64,000 nt of DNA from Prolixibacteraceae bacterium (GCA_025210775.1 JAOARB010000020.1:1-64000), one strand, 5' to 3'. Counted from the first letter of the stretch, positions 9,014 to 20,759 are shown. Notes: a model not told the origin generated them from the sequence alone. Numbers and translations are program-made.

Positions 9014-9039
9014 CAAAAAAGGCACCTCAAAGAGATGCC
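9014..9039 (-). terminator. Terminator of the ilv/leu operon
   Basis: On the minus strand, ggcatctc / gaggtgcc forms an 8-bp stem (one G-U pair, UUU loop) followed by six T, 27 bases after the leuB stop codon. Confidence 0.85.
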
Positions 9040-9066
9040 CGAAATCCAATTTAGTATCACCACATA

Positions 9067-10131
9067 TTATGATTTGGCAATGTAGTCAGCCAACCAATCT
9101 CCCACTTGGGATGTTTTAAAACTCTTTTCTTTATCAATATCTTCAGTAACCACGCCTGCATCCATAGAAGCCAAAACAGCTTTTCTAATCAAAGCACCTT
9201 CTTCTTTAAGGTCGAAAGCAGTCTCAAACATCATGGCAACAGAAAGAACTGTTGCAATAGGGTTTGCGATATCTTTACCCGCAGCTTGTGGATAAGAACC
9301 ATGAATAGGCTCAAATACGCTTGTATGCGTACCAACAGAAGCAGAAGGCAGAAGTCCTAAAGAACCAGTAATCACACTAGCCTCATCGGTTAGAATATCA
9401 CCAAACATGTTCTCTGTAACCATCACATCGAATTTTTTTGGCCACTGAATAATCTGCATTGCTGCATTATCCACAAACATATAATCGGTCTCTACTTCAG
9501 GATATTCTTTTTCAATCTTCTGTGCCACTTCTCTCCACAATCTTGAAGTCTCCAGAACATTGGCTTTATCCACGACAGTCACTCTTTTGTCTCTTTGAAG
9601 CGCAAATTTATAAGACAGATGTAAAATACGCTCAATCTCTTCTCGTGTATAAACACAGTGGTCAAAAGCACCATTATTATCTTCTGTTCTACCCTTATCA
9701 CCGAAATAGATACCACCAGTTAATTCTCTAAGGCATAAGAAATCAGCTCCTTCTACCAACTCTCTTCTTAGTGGGGATTTATGTAATAGAGAAGGGAATG
9801 TCGTTACAGGACGAAGGTTTGCATACAATCCCAACTGTTTACGCATACGCAAAAGACCTTGTTCTGGACGCACCTTAGCAGTAGGATCATTATCAAAACG
9901 AGGATCCCCAATAGCACCAAAAAGAACTGCATCAGCATCCATACATATTTGGTGGGTAGATTCTGGATAAGGATCTCCTACTTGATCTATGGCAGTAGCA
10001 CCAACAATACCTTCATTTGTTGTCACTTCGTGTCCGAATTTGGTAGCGACAGCATCTACTACTTTTAATGCTTGATTGATGATTTCAGGACCGATACCAT
10101 CACCAGGAAGAACAGCTATATTTAATTTCAT
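9067..10131 (-). CDS. leuB: 3-isopropylmalate dehydrogenase
   Basis: A 354-residue NAD-dependent beta-decarboxylating dehydrogenase, the third step from 2-ketoisovalerate to leucine. N-terminal PGDGIGPEI, the substrate-binding arginines ([21 protein letters not shown]), [10 protein letters not shown], the catalytic Lys in VDKANVLE, and the metal-binding [11 protein letters not shown] are all present. The NAD-site [15 protein letters not shown] matches the dehydrogenase rather than the isocitrate paralogue. It is the last gene of the nine-gene operon, 13 bases after the preceding synthase. It could also serve the citramalate route to isoleucine. Confidence 0.96.
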   Translation of the reverse strand: MKLNIAVLPGDGIGPEIINQALKVVDAVATKFGHEVTTNEGIVGATAIDQVGDPYPESTHQICMDADAVLFGAIGDPRFDNDPTAKVRPEQGLLRMRKQLGLYANLRPVTTFPSLLHKSPLRRELVEGADFLCLRELTGGIYFGDKGRTEDNNGAFDHCVYTREEIERILHLSYKFALQRDKRVTVVDKANVLETSRLWREVAQKIEKEYPEVETDYMFVDNAAMQIIQWPKKFDVMVTENMFGDILTDEASVITGSLGLLPSASVGTHTSVFEPIHGSYPQAAGKDIANPIATVLSVAMMFETAFDLKEEGALIRKAVLASMDAGVVTEDIDKEKSFKTSQVGDWLADYIAKS

Positions 10132-10144
10132 TACTTTCTTATTT

Positions 10145-11680
10145 TTAATAATTATCGACTTCTAATTCAATTACATTTAACATCTTAATGGTTGCTTTGA
10201 TGGCAGCAGCCGTTTGGTCGCTTTCCAATCCTCTTGTTTTAAAGATCTTTCCATACTTCCAAGTAATCACGGTCTCTACCAATGCATCTGTTCGTCCTCC
10301 TGGAGGAATCGTTACAGAATAATCCATCAACACTGGAAAAGGTTTATTCAATTTGGCATAGATCATTCGAAGAGAATTCATAAAAGCATCATATTGACCA
10401 TCCCCAGCAGAGGTAGCCTGATGAACGTCTCCATCAATATCAATAGAAACAGTTGCTGTTGGATTCAAACCAAACGTATGTACCAAAGAGTAGTTACACA
10501 ATCTTATCCGCTGTTCCACTTGATGGTTTTGTAACACATCAGAGATGATATAAGGCAGATCTTCAATCGTTACATTCTCTTTCTTATCGGCCAGCTCAAT
10601 GATTCTATCCGTTACGATCTTTAGTTCATCGGGGTCCATCTCCACCCCTAATGCTTCTAAATTCTTTTTAATATTGGCCTTACCAGATGTCTTTCCAAGA
10701 GCATATTTACGCACTCGACCAAAACGTTCGGGTAAGAGGTCATTATAATAAAGCCCATGTTTGTTGTCTCCATCGGCATGAACGCCACTACATTGGGTAA
10801 AGACATTCTCTCCTACCACTGGACAGTTGGCAGAGGTTCTAATTCCAGAATAAGACTCCACCATCTTCGATAGCAAAGAGATCTTTTTCTCCTGTACCCC
10901 TGTAGTAAAATCGGTATGGTCATGAATCAAAGCAACCACACTTGCCAATGGTGCATTTCCAGCTCTTTCACCTAACCCGTTGACGGTAGTGTGTACTCCT
11001 TGTGCACCAGCATTCAAGGCAGCAAGCACATTTGCGACAGATAGATCATAATCGTTATGGGCATGAAAATCGAAATAGATCGCAGGAAAATGAGAAACCA
11101 TTTGCTCCATAAATAGAGAGGTCTCCGAGGGAGTTAGAATACCTAAGGTATCAGGTAACATAACACGACCTAACTTTTCTGTATCCACTCCTTTTAGAAG
11201 GTCAAAGACATAGGAAGGATCTTGCTTCATTCCGTTCGACCAATCCTCAAGGTATAGATTCACATCAATACCAGCCAAACAAGCGTAATCAATAGCCTCA
11301 TTAATATCAGAGATATGTTGGGGCAAACTCTTTTTTAATTGATGCTTAAGATGGTTGGCCGATCCTTTAGAAAGAAGGTTCATCACTGTTCCCCCTACTT
11401 CTTGAATCCACTGTAATGATTTTCCCTTATCTACAAACCCCAAAATTTCTATTTTAGAATGTAGACTTTTGCTCTTTGCCCAGTCTATAATCTTTTTGGC
11501 AGCCATAAATTCACCTTGAGATACACGAGCCGACGCTATCTCAATAGAGTCCACACATAGATCTTGAAGTAAAAATTTCGCTATCGAGAGTTTCTCATGA
11601 GCAGAAAATGCCACTCCTGAAGTTTGTTCACCATCTCGTAGCGTGGTATCCATAATAGATATTGTACGGTTTTCTATCAT
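10145..11680 (-). CDS. Second isopropylmalate/citramalate-type synthase
   Basis: A 511-residue member of the alpha-isopropylmalate synthase family (HMGL-like TIM barrel, then C-terminal regulatory LeuA dimer domain from about 385). The catalytic TTLRDGEQT start, [16 protein letters not shown] metal-site histidines and [12 protein letters not shown] are conserved. It is distinct from the other synthase in this operon (13829-15331) and lies between leuD and leuB. Bacteroidota operons often carry this paralogue; (R)-citramalate synthase, which starts isoleucine synthesis from pyruvate using LeuCD and LeuB, is the leading alternative to a second leucine enzyme. The residues that set substrate choice cannot be judged by eye, so the specificity is left open. 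Confidence 0.85.
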   Translation of the reverse strand: MIENRTISIMDTTLRDGEQTSGVAFSAHEKLSIAKFLLQDLCVDSIEIASARVSQGEFMAAKKIIDWAKSKSLHSKIEILGFVDKGKSLQWIQEVGGTVMNLLSKGSANHLKHQLKKSLPQHISDINEAIDYACLAGIDVNLYLEDWSNGMKQDPSYVFDLLKGVDTEKLGRVMLPDTLGILTPSETSLFMEQMVSHFPAIYFDFHAHNDYDLSVANVLAALNAGAQGVHTTVNGLGERAGNAPLASVVALIHDHTDFTTGVQEKKISLLSKMVESYSGIRTSANCPVVGENVFTQCSGVHADGDNKHGLYYNDLLPERFGRVRKYALGKTSGKANIKKNLEALGVEMDPDELKIVTDRIIELADKKENVTIEDLPYIISDVLQNHQVEQRIRLCNYSLVHTFGLNPTATVSIDIDGDVHQATSAGDGQYDAFMNSLRMIYAKLNKPFPVLMDYSVTIPPGGRTDALVETVITWKYGKIFKTRGLESDQTAAAIKATIKMLNVIELEVDNY

Positions 11681-11760
11681 AATGAGGGAAGAATATCATT
11701 GCTTCAGACATACAAAACATCTGAAGCAATGGCTATATTATTTAGATTTGATAAATCAAT

Positions 11761-12348
11761 TTATTTTTGTTCGAAGGTCTCGATATCCGACTTCATATGA
11801 AGTAGATAATCGATATCATCGTAACCTTTCAACAAACACTCTTTCTTATATGGGTTAATATCAAACGACTCGGAAATTCCCAATGCGGTATGAGATATGG
11901 TTTGATTCTCTAGATCAACCACTAGCTCTGTTGATGGATCTGCTTCTACAGAAGAGAAGATCTTAGCTAGAAAAGACTCGGAAACCACTACAGGAAGAAG
12001 ACCATTGTTCAATGCATTGCCTTTAAAAATATCTGCAAAGAAACTAGATACTACCACTTTATATCCGTGATCATAAATAGCCCAAGCAGCGTGCTCACGA
12101 CTAGAGCCACTACCAAAATTCTTACCTGCAACTAGAATAGAGCCACTAAAACGTGGGTCATTAAGAACAAATTCGCTGTTTAGTGAACCATCCTTATTAT
12201 ATTTCCAGTCGCGAAATAGATTATCGCCAAAACCTTTACGTTCAGTTGCCTTCAAAAAACGTGCAGGGATAATCTGATCCGTATCTACATTTTCGATTGG
12301 CAATGGTACAGCCGTACTCTTTAATGTTTCAAATTTATCTATTGACAT
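11761..12348 (-). CDS. leuD: 3-isopropylmalate dehydratase small subunit
   Basis: A 195-residue swivel-domain subunit that pairs with LeuC to isomerise 2- to 3-isopropylmalate. The conserved [28 protein letters not shown] and [17 protein letters not shown] segments are intact and the length is typical. It follows leuC by 29 bases. The same complex may isomerise citramalate if the downstream synthase is CimA. Confidence 0.95.
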   Translation of the reverse strand: MSIDKFETLKSTAVPLPIENVDTDQIIPARFLKATERKGFGDNLFRDWKYNKDGSLNSEFVLNDPRFSGSILVAGKNFGSGSSREHAAWAIYDHGYKVVVSSFFADIFKGNALNNGLLPVVVSESFLAKIFSSVEADPSTELVVDLENQTISHTALGISESFDINPYKKECLLKGYDDIDYLLHMKSDIETFEQK

Positions 12349-12377
12349 AACTTTTTACTCAAAAAATAAGACTTCAA

Positions 12378-13775
12378 TTATAACTCTCTAGGATCTGTTA
12401 TCACCCCTGTTACTGCCGCAGCAGCTGCTACTAGAGGGCTAGCCAGTAATGTTCTAGCACCAGGTCCTTGACGTCCTTCAAAGTTTCTATTAGATGTAGA
12501 AACCGAATATTTACCTGCCGGGATCTTATCGTCATTCATTGCCAAACAAGCAGAACATCCTGGTTCTCTCATTTTAAAACCAGCCTCTTCTAGGATCTCT
12601 ACCAATCCTTCCTCTTGTGCTTGTTTCTCCACTACTTTAGATCCAGGAACAATCCATGCAGTTACATTGTCTGCCTTTTTCTTTCCTTTAACAAATTGTG
12701 TGAATGCACGAAGGTCTTCGATACGTCCATTGGTACAACTACCCACGAAGACATAATCGATAGGATGTCCGATCATTTTCTGACCAGCAGTAAAGCCCAT
12801 ATACTCCAAAGACTTCTCAAATGAGATCTTATCGGTACCTTCAAGATTATCTCCCATAGGAACATTTCCTTGAACAGAAACCCCCATTCCAGGATTCGTA
12901 CCATAAGTAATCATTGGTGCAATATCCTCCGCTTTATAACTATACTCCATATCAAATGCAGCACCATCATCACTTTTCAGTTCACTCCATTCTGATACAG
13001 CTTGATCCCATGCCTCTGCTTTAGGAGCAAAAGGACGACCTTGAACATAGTCAAAAGTAGTTTGATCAGGAGCAATCATACCACCACGAGCACCACATTC
13101 GATACTCATATTACATAGCGTCATACGTCCTTCCATCGAAAGGTTCTCGATAGCACTACCAGCATATTCAATAAAATATCCTGTTCCACCCGAAGTGGTA
13201 AGTTGAGCAATCACATAAAGTGCGATATCTTTGGCAGTCACTCCCTCACCCAATTCACCATCGACACGAATTAACATCGTCTTTGGTTTAGGTTGCATAA
13301 TACACTGAGAAGCAAAGACCATCTCCACTTCACTGGTTCCAATACCAAATGCAATACTACCAAAAGCACCATGAGTAGAAGTATGGCTATCCCCACAAAC
13401 GATAGTCATTCCTGGTTGCGTATATCCCATTTCTGGACCCACCACGTGAACAATACCATGGTTTGGACTTCCTAAACCATAATATTGTACTCCATGATTA
13501 GCACAGTTTTTTGCTAATGTATCAACCTGAAAACGAGACTCCTCATCTTTGATAGGCTTATCTTGATCGATCGTAGGCACGTTATGGTCTGGTGTAGCTG
13601 TCGTTTGAGCAGGACGAGCCACTTTCAATCCTCTATTTTCAATACCAGCAAAAGCAACAGGACTGGTCACTTCATGAATAAAATGTCTATCAATATAGAC
13701 TACATTGGGACCTCCCTCCACTTTCTTTACCACATGGGCATCCCATATCTTATCAAATAATGTCTTTGGTTGCAT
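12378..13775 (-). CDS. leuC: 3-isopropylmalate dehydratase large subunit
   Basis: A 465-residue aconitase-superfamily subunit. The [4Fe-4S] cysteines are visible in [12 protein letters not shown] and [11 protein letters not shown], together with the [10 protein letters not shown] and [14 protein letters not shown] substrate-site segments. It starts 53 bases after the leuA stop and precedes leuD, the usual order. Function with LeuD is well established for the family. Confidence 0.96.
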   Translation of the reverse strand: MQPKTLFDKIWDAHVVKKVEGGPNVVYIDRHFIHEVTSPVAFAGIENRGLKVARPAQTTATPDHNVPTIDQDKPIKDEESRFQVDTLAKNCANHGVQYYGLGSPNHGIVHVVGPEMGYTQPGMTIVCGDSHTSTHGAFGSIAFGIGTSEVEMVFASQCIMQPKPKTMLIRVDGELGEGVTAKDIALYVIAQLTTSGGTGYFIEYAGSAIENLSMEGRMTLCNMSIECGARGGMIAPDQTTFDYVQGRPFAPKAEAWDQAVSEWSELKSDDGAAFDMEYSYKAEDIAPMITYGTNPGMGVSVQGNVPMGDNLEGTDKISFEKSLEYMGFTAGQKMIGHPIDYVFVGSCTNGRIEDLRAFTQFVKGKKKADNVTAWIVPGSKVVEKQAQEEGLVEILEEAGFKMREPGCSACLAMNDDKIPAGKYSVSTSNRNFEGRQGPGARTLLASPLVAAAAAVTGVITDPREL

Positions 13776-13828
13776 ATATAATTGTTATTTTTTTATACAA
13801 TAATTTATTAGGAAATATAAAGTCCGAA

Positions 13829-15331
13829 TTACACCGTTGCTACTTTATTAATGGCATCAATAAAAGCCTCCACCGATGCGATCACAATATCTGTATTGGC
13901 ACCAAAGCCATGATAAAAATGATCGTTATAATTAATGGTCATGTGTACCTTTCCAATATCATCACTTCCTCTAGTGATGGCCTGAATTAAGAACTCTTCT
14001 AGGATCACTTTTTTACGTAAAATATCCTTCACGGCACATATGGCAGCATCCACAGGACCATTACCATTGCTACAAGCGGTAAATATTTCACCTGCAACAT
14101 TTAATTTTACGGTAGCCATAGGCACAAGATTTTTACCCATCACCACCTGAATATCTTCAAGCTTAATACGCTGACCATTACTCTTGGCCACTTCTCCAAC
14201 CAAGACCAATAGGTCATCTTCTTTAATGTCTTTCTTTTTATCTGCTAGTTGTAGGAACTCTTGATAAACCTCATCTAACTTCTCTGTAGTTAAATCCACA
14301 CCCAATACCTCTAAACGGTGTTTTAATGCAGCCCTACCACTTCTTGCGGTAAGAACAATAGACGACTCCTTTATTCCTACATCTTCTGGATCAATAATCT
14401 CATACGTTTCTCTATTCTTCAATACCCCATCTTGGTGGATACCAGATGAATGAGAGAATGCGTTTCTACCTACAATAGCTTTATTAGCCTGAACAGGCAT
14501 GTTCATTAAAGTAGAAACCAATCGAGAAGTCTTATATATATTTTGGGTTTTAATATTTGTCTCTAATTGCAAATCTTGATGGCTCTTTAATGTCATCACC
14601 ACCTCTTCTAGTGAAGTATTACCTGCTCTCTCACCAATACCATTCAATGTTACCTCAACTTGTCGAGCACCATTGATCACACCAGAGATGCTGTTTGCTG
14701 TAGCCATTCCCAAATCATTATGACAGTGAGTGGATAAAATAGCCTTATGTACATTAGAGACATTCTCCATCAAGAACTTAATCTTCTCACCAAACTGATG
14801 AGGCAAACAATAGCCCGTTGTATCTGGAATATTAACTACAGTAGCTCCTGCTGCAATTACTGCTTCAACCACTTTTGCCAAATAAACATTATCAGAACGG
14901 CCTGCATCCTCTGCATAGAATTCTACATCCTCCACATATTTCTTTGCATACTTCACCGCAGCCACGGCTCTCTCAAGCACCTCATCCTCTGTAGAGTTCA
15001 GCTTATATTTAATATGATAAGGAGAAGTACCTATTCCTGTATGAATACGACCACGTTTGGCATACTGAAGAGCTTGTGCTGCCACATCAATATCATTCTG
15101 AACGGCTCTTGTTAAAGCACAAATGGTAGGCCATGTTACGGCCTTAGAGATTTCTACTACAGAATTAAAATCACCAGGACTAGACACAGGGAATCCTGCT
15201 TCAATAACATCCACGCCGAGATCTTGGAGGGCTTTAGCCACTTCAATCTTCTCCACGGTATTCAACTGACATCCTGGAACTTGCTCTCCATCTCTTAAGG
15301 TTGTATCGAAAATATAGACTCTATCTGCCAT
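13829..15331 (-). CDS. leuA: 2-isopropylmalate synthase
   Basis: A 500-residue synthase that condenses acetyl-CoA with 2-ketoisovalerate, the committed leucine step. [42 protein letters not shown] (metal-binding His) and [15 protein letters not shown] are typical of LeuA. The C-terminal regulatory domain (about 365-500) is present, so leucine feedback is possible. It is preceded by a 120-base gap after ilvC that contains a 13-bp hairpin, and followed by leuC. Confidence 0.94.
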   Translation of the reverse strand: MADRVYIFDTTLRDGEQVPGCQLNTVEKIEVAKALQDLGVDVIEAGFPVSSPGDFNSVVEISKAVTWPTICALTRAVQNDIDVAAQALQYAKRGRIHTGIGTSPYHIKYKLNSTEDEVLERAVAAVKYAKKYVEDVEFYAEDAGRSDNVYLAKVVEAVIAAGATVVNIPDTTGYCLPHQFGEKIKFLMENVSNVHKAILSTHCHNDLGMATANSISGVINGARQVEVTLNGIGERAGNTSLEEVVMTLKSHQDLQLETNIKTQNIYKTSRLVSTLMNMPVQANKAIVGRNAFSHSSGIHQDGVLKNRETYEIIDPEDVGIKESSIVLTARSGRAALKHRLEVLGVDLTTEKLDEVYQEFLQLADKKKDIKEDDLLVLVGEVAKSNGQRIKLEDIQVVMGKNLVPMATVKLNVAGEIFTACSNGNGPVDAAICAVKDILRKKVILEEFLIQAITRGSDDIGKVHMTINYNDHFYHGFGANTDIVIASVEAFIDAINKVATV

Positions 15332-15402
15332 ACTGATTTATTTATTATTTAGGGTCAAAACTAGTTTGGAAGTTTCTGCTTCCGCTTAAAGTGAATTAGT
15401 AG

Positions 15403-15437
15403 CAGCATATACTATCTTGGTTCAATAGTATATGCTG
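15403..15437 (-). other. Intercistronic 13-bp hairpin between ilvC and leuA
   Basis: A perfect 13-bp inverted repeat (15403-15415 with 15425-15437; arms begin cagcatatac) with a 9-base loop lies in the operon's longest internal gap. No T run follows in either direction, so it is not a classic terminator. An mRNA-processing or stability element between the ilv and leu halves is the simplest inference. Confidence 0.6.
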
Positions 15438-15451
15438 TAGAAGGATAAATA

Positions 15452-16498
15452 TTACTTGTTTTCAGGACGAAGCTGACGAACAGTTTGACCTGCTTGCCAC
15501 ATCTCTGAATCTCTCAATTCTTTCAATTCTGCTTCCAATTTCACTCTATAGTCTGGTTGGCTATTTGAATCAATAGAACGTTGTGCTTCATTACCACAAG
15601 CTACCTCATCATATAGTTTTTGGAAAACAGGCTTTGTTGCATCACGGAAAGGTTTCCACCAGTCTAATGCACCTCTTTGTGCTGTTGTAGAAGTATTGGC
15701 ATACATCCAATCCATACCGTTTTGTGCAACCAATGGCATCAAACTTTGAGTCAATTCCTCTACTGTCTCATTGAATGCCTCTGATGGGGTATGTCCCATT
15801 TCACGAAGTACTTCATATTGAGCAGCAAAAACACCTTGGATACATCCCATCAAAGTACCACGCTCACCAGTAAGGTCAGAATATACTTCACGTTTAAAGT
15901 CTGTTTCAAACAAATATCCTGAACCAACACCGATACCCAAAGAGATTACTCTATCATAGGCTTTTCCTGTTGCATCTTGATAGATTGCATAACTTGAATT
16001 CAAACCTCTTCCTTCAAGGAACATGGTACGCAAACTAGTACCTGATCCTTTTGGTGCTACAAGAATAACATCTACATCTGCAGGAGGAACGATACCTGTT
16101 CTATCATTAAAAGTAATACCAAAGCCATGTGAGAAATAAAGAGCTTTACCAGCAGTAAGATGCTTCTTCACTGTTGGCCATACAGCAATCTGTCCAGCAT
16201 CAGAAAGTAGATATTGAATTACGGTTGCTTTCTCACAAGCCTCCTCAATATCAAAAAGATTCTCTCCAGGAACCCATCCATCAGCTACTGCTTTATCCCA
16301 AGTTTTAGACTCTTTTCTCTGTCCTACGATCACATTAAAACCATTATCTCTTAGGTTTAGTGATTGTCCTGGTCCTTGTACTCCGTAACCGATAACAGCA
16401 ATGGTTTCATCTTTCATTACTTCACGTGCTTTTTCCAAAGGAAACTCTTCACGCATTACTACTTTCTCTTCAACTCCACCAAAATTTAACTTTGCCAT
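15452..16498 (-). CDS. ilvC: Ketol-acid reductoisomerase
   Basis: A 348-residue KARI that converts acetolactate or acetohydroxybutyrate to the dihydroxy acids with NAD(P)H and Mg2+. The Rossmann motif GYGVQGPGQ, the cofactor loop VGQRKESKTW, LVAPKGSGTSLR and the Mg-binding DLTGERGTLMG / EVYSDLTGE segments are present. Length and a single knotted domain fit class I-like enzymes of Bacteroidota. Third step enzyme of the operon's ilv half, 39 bases after ilvN. Confidence 0.95.
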   Translation of the reverse strand: MAKLNFGGVEEKVVMREEFPLEKAREVMKDETIAVIGYGVQGPGQSLNLRDNGFNVIVGQRKESKTWDKAVADGWVPGENLFDIEEACEKATVIQYLLSDAGQIAVWPTVKKHLTAGKALYFSHGFGITFNDRTGIVPPADVDVILVAPKGSGTSLRTMFLEGRGLNSSYAIYQDATGKAYDRVISLGIGVGSGYLFETDFKREVYSDLTGERGTLMGCIQGVFAAQYEVLREMGHTPSEAFNETVEELTQSLMPLVAQNGMDWMYANTSTTAQRGALDWWKPFRDATKPVFQKLYDEVACGNEAQRSIDSNSQPDYRVKLEAELKELRDSEMWQAGQTVRQLRPENK

Positions 16499-16537
16499 TT
16501 TTCTTGTTTTAATATGTTAGAATAATCTTATTTTTCT

Positions 16538-17092
16538 TTATCTATTTTGATCTAAACCTGTCAATACCCTATCTCTTTCTTTAAGAAACACCGACAGCTT
16601 TTCAATATCTGATTTTGTAATTGCCACCCTTCCTGAACGAATAAACTGTAGCACACCAAATCGATTCAATTTCTCAAACAATTCTTGAGTCTCCTCTTTA
16701 TGTCCTGTCTTCTCAATCACCGTATAATGAGGAGTAATCTCCAAAATACGTGCATGATACTCTCTTACAAGTTTTTCAATATGGTTTCCTGCAATAAGAG
16801 ATTCAGACGACACTTTATAAAGCGCTACTTCTTGGTGAACCACCTCCTCATTACGATGGAAGAAACATTTTAGAACTTCCACATGACGTTCAATCTGAAC
16901 ACACAGTTTTTTTATTCTATCTTCATAATCCATCACAACAATAGTGAACTTGCTTATCCCCGCGATCGCCGATTCCGAAACAGTCAAGCTATCAATATTC
17001 ATCCTTCTACGGGTAAACATTATCGTTATACGGTTTAACAATCCAATGGTATTCTCGGTATAAGCAGATATGGTAAATTCTTGTTTTTGCAT
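16538..17092 (-). CDS. ilvN: Acetolactate synthase small (regulatory) subunit
   Basis: A 184-residue ACT-domain subunit that confers valine feedback on IlvB. The first ACT domain (about 3-80; FTISAYTENTIGLLNRITIMFTRR) and a second half with the HKEETQELFEKLNRFGVLQFIRSGRVAI C-terminal block, here cited in part only, match the family. It follows ilvB by 12 bases. Either ilvN or ilvH naming is acceptable. Confidence 0.92.
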   Translation of the reverse strand: MQKQEFTISAYTENTIGLLNRITIMFTRRRMNIDSLTVSESAIAGISKFTIVVMDYEDRIKKLCVQIERHVEVLKCFFHRNEEVVHQEVALYKVSSESLIAGNHIEKLVREYHARILEITPHYTVIEKTGHKEETQELFEKLNRFGVLQFIRSGRVAITKSDIEKLSVFLKERDRVLTGLDQNR

Positions 17093-17104
17093 AGTACTTA
17101 AATA

Positions 17105-18838
17105 TTATGAATTAGGGGTTAGTTTCACATCCGACACCGTAGCCCCAGAAGGAACCATAGGAAAAACATTGTCTTCTTTTTCTACTCTTACCTCCAAGAA
17201 ATAAGGACCGTCTGTTTCGATCATCTCTGCAATTGCTCTATCTAAATCGTCTCTTGTAGTAACTGTTTGAGCAGGGATACCATAACCATCTGCAATCTTG
17301 ATGAAATCAGGATTATGCATATGGGTAAAAGAGTATCTACGATCAAAGAACAGCTCTTGCCACTGGCGTACCATTCCTAAGAACTCATTGTTTAGAACAA
17401 TCACTTTAACATTCAAATTCTCTTGTCTTATGGTAGCCAACTCTTGTATGGTCATTTGAAAACCACCATCTCCAAGAAAAGCAACCACCGTTTTATCTGG
17501 AGCACCAACGGCAGCTCCTACCGCAGCAGGAAGGCCAAAACCCATTGTTCCAAGACCACCAGAGGTAACACAACTACGACTATTTTTAAACTTAAAATAT
17601 CGAGCTGCAAACATCTGTTGCTGACCAACATCGGTTGCCATCACAGCCTGATGGTTTGTAGCATCTGCTACTTTATTTACCACCTCAGGCATCGTCAAAG
17701 ACTCCTTTGTTGGATACAAATCGTTTTTAATGACTTGTTCATACTCTTGTTCCGCAAAAGGTTTAAAGGCATCATGCCAAGAATCGTGATGATTCTCTTT
17801 CACCAGATGATTCAACATCTTCAATGCCTTCTTAGCATCACTACAGATAGCCACCTCTACAGGTATATTTTTATTTATCTCCGATGGATCAATCTCAATA
17901 TGAATCACTTTTGCTTGTGTAGCATACGTTTTCACATCTCCTGTAACCCTATCATCAAAACGCATTCCTACAGCAATCAATAGGTCACACTCATTGGTTA
18001 AAACATTAGGACCATAATTCCCATGCATTCCTAACATCCCTTTCCATAATGGATGATCGGAAGGAACGGCTGAAAGACCAAGCAATGTTGAAGCCATTGG
18101 TATATTGGTCTTCTCTACAAATTGCAACAACTCTTTCTCTGCTCCAGACAACACCACCCCTTGACCTACAAGCAGGAATGGCTTCTTGGCATTATCAATA
18201 AGATGAGCCGCTTCCACCAATGCCTCTTTATCTACAGGCTGTTCTGGCAAATAACTTCTAATACGAGAACATTTTTTATACTGGAAATCAGTGGTCTGAA
18301 ACTGTGCATCTTTCGCTATATCAATTAATACAGGTCCAGGTCTTCCACTTCGTGCAATAAAAAATGCTTTAGCCACCACCTCAGGAATCTCCTCAGCTCT
18401 AGTGATCTGATAATTCCATTTGGTCACGGGCATTGACATTCCCACAATATCCGACTCTTGAAAAGCATCTGTTCCCAATAAAGGGCTAGTCACCTGACCA
18501 GTAAAACAGACCAAAGGAGTAGAATCGACCATCGCATCCGCAATACCTGTAATCAGGTTGGTAGCTCCAGGTCCAGAAGTAGCCAAACAAACTCCAACAT
18601 TACCAGAGACTCGAGCATATCCTTGCGCTGCATGGATAGCACCTTGCTCATGACGAGTTAAAATATGGTTTATTTGATCAAGGAAATCATACAATGCATC
18701 ATATACAGGCATAATCGCTCCCCCGGGATAACCAAAGATGGTATCCACTCCTTCTTCAATCAAAGACCTAATCAATGCTTGAGCACCAGTTAAGTTCTCT
18801 CCTTTTCTTTCAAGTGAATTTTGATTTTGGGTAGTCAT
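17105..18838 (-). CDS. ilvB: Acetolactate synthase large subunit
   Basis: A 577-residue thiamine-diphosphate enzyme that makes acetolactate or acetohydroxybutyrate. GYPGGAIMPVYDAL and RHEQGAIHAAQGYAR (active-site Glu), the FAD-binding central domain, and the C-terminal TPP motif GDGGFQMTIQEL ... NNEFLGMVRQWQ are all visible. It lies 31 bases after ilvD and forms a complex with the downstream IlvN. Confidence 0.96.
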   Translation of the reverse strand: MTTQNQNSLERKGENLTGAQALIRSLIEEGVDTIFGYPGGAIMPVYDALYDFLDQINHILTRHEQGAIHAAQGYARVSGNVGVCLATSGPGATNLITGIADAMVDSTPLVCFTGQVTSPLLGTDAFQESDIVGMSMPVTKWNYQITRAEEIPEVVAKAFFIARSGRPGPVLIDIAKDAQFQTTDFQYKKCSRIRSYLPEQPVDKEALVEAAHLIDNAKKPFLLVGQGVVLSGAEKELLQFVEKTNIPMASTLLGLSAVPSDHPLWKGMLGMHGNYGPNVLTNECDLLIAVGMRFDDRVTGDVKTYATQAKVIHIEIDPSEINKNIPVEVAICSDAKKALKMLNHLVKENHHDSWHDAFKPFAEQEYEQVIKNDLYPTKESLTMPEVVNKVADATNHQAVMATDVGQQQMFAARYFKFKNSRSCVTSGGLGTMGFGLPAAVGAAVGAPDKTVVAFLGDGGFQMTIQELATIRQENLNVKVIVLNNEFLGMVRQWQELFFDRRYSFTHMHNPDFIKIADGYGIPAQTVTTRDDLDRAIAEMIETDGPYFLEVRVEKEDNVFPMVPSGATVSDVKLTPNS

Positions 18839-18869
18839 ATATGTTTGATTTTAATATTGAAAGATCCTA

Positions 18870-20699
18870 TTATACAAGTCTTACTGCTCCTTTGTCTGCA
18901 GAAGACACTAATTTTGAATAAGCCTTTAAAGCTTTCGATACTTTTCTATCTCTAGTCTTAGGAGTATAGGCTGCCTCCCCTCTAGACTCTTGTGCTTTCT
19001 TCCTCTCAGCCAACACCTTATCAGATACGGCCAGATGAATCGTTCTTTGAGGAATATTAATCTCAACTGGGTCTCCATCTTCAACCAAGGCGATAAGCCC
19101 TCCTGCTGCAGCTTCTGGAGAAGCATGACCGATAGAAAGGCCAGACGTACCACCAGAAAAACGACCATCAGTAAGTAGTGCGCAAGCCTTATCAAGCTTC
19201 ATTGATTTCAGATAAGAAGTAGGATACAACATCTCTTGCATTCCCGGACCTCCTTTAGGTCCTTCATATCTGATAATCACCACATCTCCCGCTTGTACCG
19301 CATCTCCTAAGATACCATTACAAGCATCCTCCTGTGATTCAAAGACTCTGGCTGTTCCACTAAACTCAAATACCGAAGCATCCACTCCAGCCGTCTTTAC
19401 GATACATCCATTTTCTGCTATATTTCCAAAAAGAACGGCAAGACCACCATCTTGATAATAAGCACTTTCCACGGAACGAATACAACCATTATCTCTATCC
19501 ATGTCTAGCAATTCATAGCTAGAATCTTGAGATCCCAGTTGAAGGTTACGTCCAATATTACCTGGAGCAGAACGATATATCTCTAAGGCCTCTTCGGAAA
19601 CCTCTCTGTTACAGATATCATAACTTGACAATGTCTCTTTAAGACTCTTTCCATCCGCTCTATAAACAGCAGTATCCAATAATGCCGCTTTATTCAGTTC
19701 AGCCAAAATTCCTAGTACACCACCAGCTCTATTGACATCTTGAATGTGATATTTCGAATTCGGAGCTACCTTACATAGACATGGAACCTTGCGAGACAAT
19801 GCATCCATATCGTGCATATTAAATGACACCTCAGCCTCTTGTGCTACTGCCAACAAATGAAGCACCGTATTGGTAGACCCTCCCATAGCAATATCTAAAG
19901 TCATGGCATTCATAAAAGCCTCTCTCGTTGCAATCGAACGAGGAAGAACCTTCTCATTTCCATCACGGTAATACTCATAAGCCATATCCACGATACGAGA
20001 AGCAGCCGTCTCAAAAAGCTTCTTTCTATTTGCATGTGTGGCCACTACTGTACCATTACCAGGAAGAGACAAGCCTAAAGCCTCCGTCAAACAATTCATT
20101 GAATTGGCAGTAAACATTCCTGAACAAGAACCACATGTAGGGCAAGCACTCTGCTCTAATCGTTTCAGTTTTTCATCATCATAAGAACTATCAGCACCTT
20201 TAACCATCGCATCCACTAGATCATAATGCTCTCCATCCATTTCACCAGCTTCCATAGGGCCACCAGAAACAAAGATCGTTGGAATATTCAATCGCATACT
20301 AGCCATCAACATTCCCGGTGTAATCTTATCACAGTTTGAGATACAGATCATTGCATCCACTTTGTGTGCATTACACATATATTCGACGCTATCAGCGATG
20401 ACCTCTCTTGAAGGCAGGGAATAAAGCATTCCATCATGCCCCATCGCAATTCCATCATCAATAGCAATGGTGTTAAATTCCGCAGCGAAACAACCTTTAG
20501 ACTCAATGATCTTTTTTACATCTTGTCCGACCTCATGCAAATGCACATGACCTGGGACCATCTGAGTAAAAGAGTTCACAATAGCAATAATTGGTTTACC
20601 AAAATGATCTTCTTTCATTCCGTTTGCTCTCCAAAGGCTACGAGCTCCAGCCATTCTTCGCCCCTCTGTAGTTACTGAACTTCTTAGTTTCTTATGCAT
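18870..20699 (-). CDS. ilvD: Dihydroxy-acid dehydratase
   Basis: A 609-residue dehydratase of the IlvD/Edd family; it forms the 2-keto acids of valine and isoleucine. Cluster cysteines are Cys123 ([10 protein letters not shown]) and Cys192 ([12 protein letters not shown]), with the region [14 protein letters not shown] of the [4Fe-4S] Escherichia coli type. The C-terminal [21 protein letters not shown] motif carries the catalytic serine. It is the first structural gene of the operon and sits directly behind the proximal attenuator, with only 17 bases between the terminator's T tract and the ATG. Confidence 0.96.
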   Translation of the reverse strand: MHKKLRSSVTTEGRRMAGARSLWRANGMKEDHFGKPIIAIVNSFTQMVPGHVHLHEVGQDVKKIIESKGCFAAEFNTIAIDDGIAMGHDGMLYSLPSREVIADSVEYMCNAHKVDAMICISNCDKITPGMLMASMRLNIPTIFVSGGPMEAGEMDGEHYDLVDAMVKGADSSYDDEKLKRLEQSACPTCGSCSGMFTANSMNCLTEALGLSLPGNGTVVATHANRKKLFETAASRIVDMAYEYYRDGNEKVLPRSIATREAFMNAMTLDIAMGGSTNTVLHLLAVAQEAEVSFNMHDMDALSRKVPCLCKVAPNSKYHIQDVNRAGGVLGILAELNKAALLDTAVYRADGKSLKETLSSYDICNREVSEEALEIYRSAPGNIGRNLQLGSQDSSYELLDMDRDNGCIRSVESAYYQDGGLAVLFGNIAENGCIVKTAGVDASVFEFSGTARVFESQEDACNGILGDAVQAGDVVIIRYEGPKGGPGMQEMLYPTSYLKSMKLDKACALLTDGRFSGGTSGLSIGHASPEAAAGGLIALVEDGDPVEINIPQRTIHLAVSDKVLAERKKAQESRGEAAYTPKTRDRKVSKALKAYSKLVSSADKGAVRLV

Positions 20700-20716
20700 G
20701 GTTATTATTTTTTCGA

Positions 20717-20759
20717 AATAAAAAAAGAGCCTTTCTCATCCATGTGAGAAAGGCTCTTT
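20717..20759 (-). terminator. Proximal attenuator (terminator) of the ilv/leu operon
   Basis: On the minus strand a perfect 15-bp stem (20745-20759 with 20724-20738), 6-base loop and a run of seven T form a strong intrinsic terminator between the leader peptide and ilvD. The 5' arm plus loop (cctttctcacatg) can instead pair with catgtgagggagg at the end of the leader peptide, 13 bp with two G-U pairs. The two folds exclude each other, as in ribosome-mediated attenuation. Confidence 0.88.

Noticed and set aside
18926-19195. 89-codon minus-strand frame inside ilvD
   Set aside because: It is a shifted-frame shadow of the well-supported dehydratase gene.
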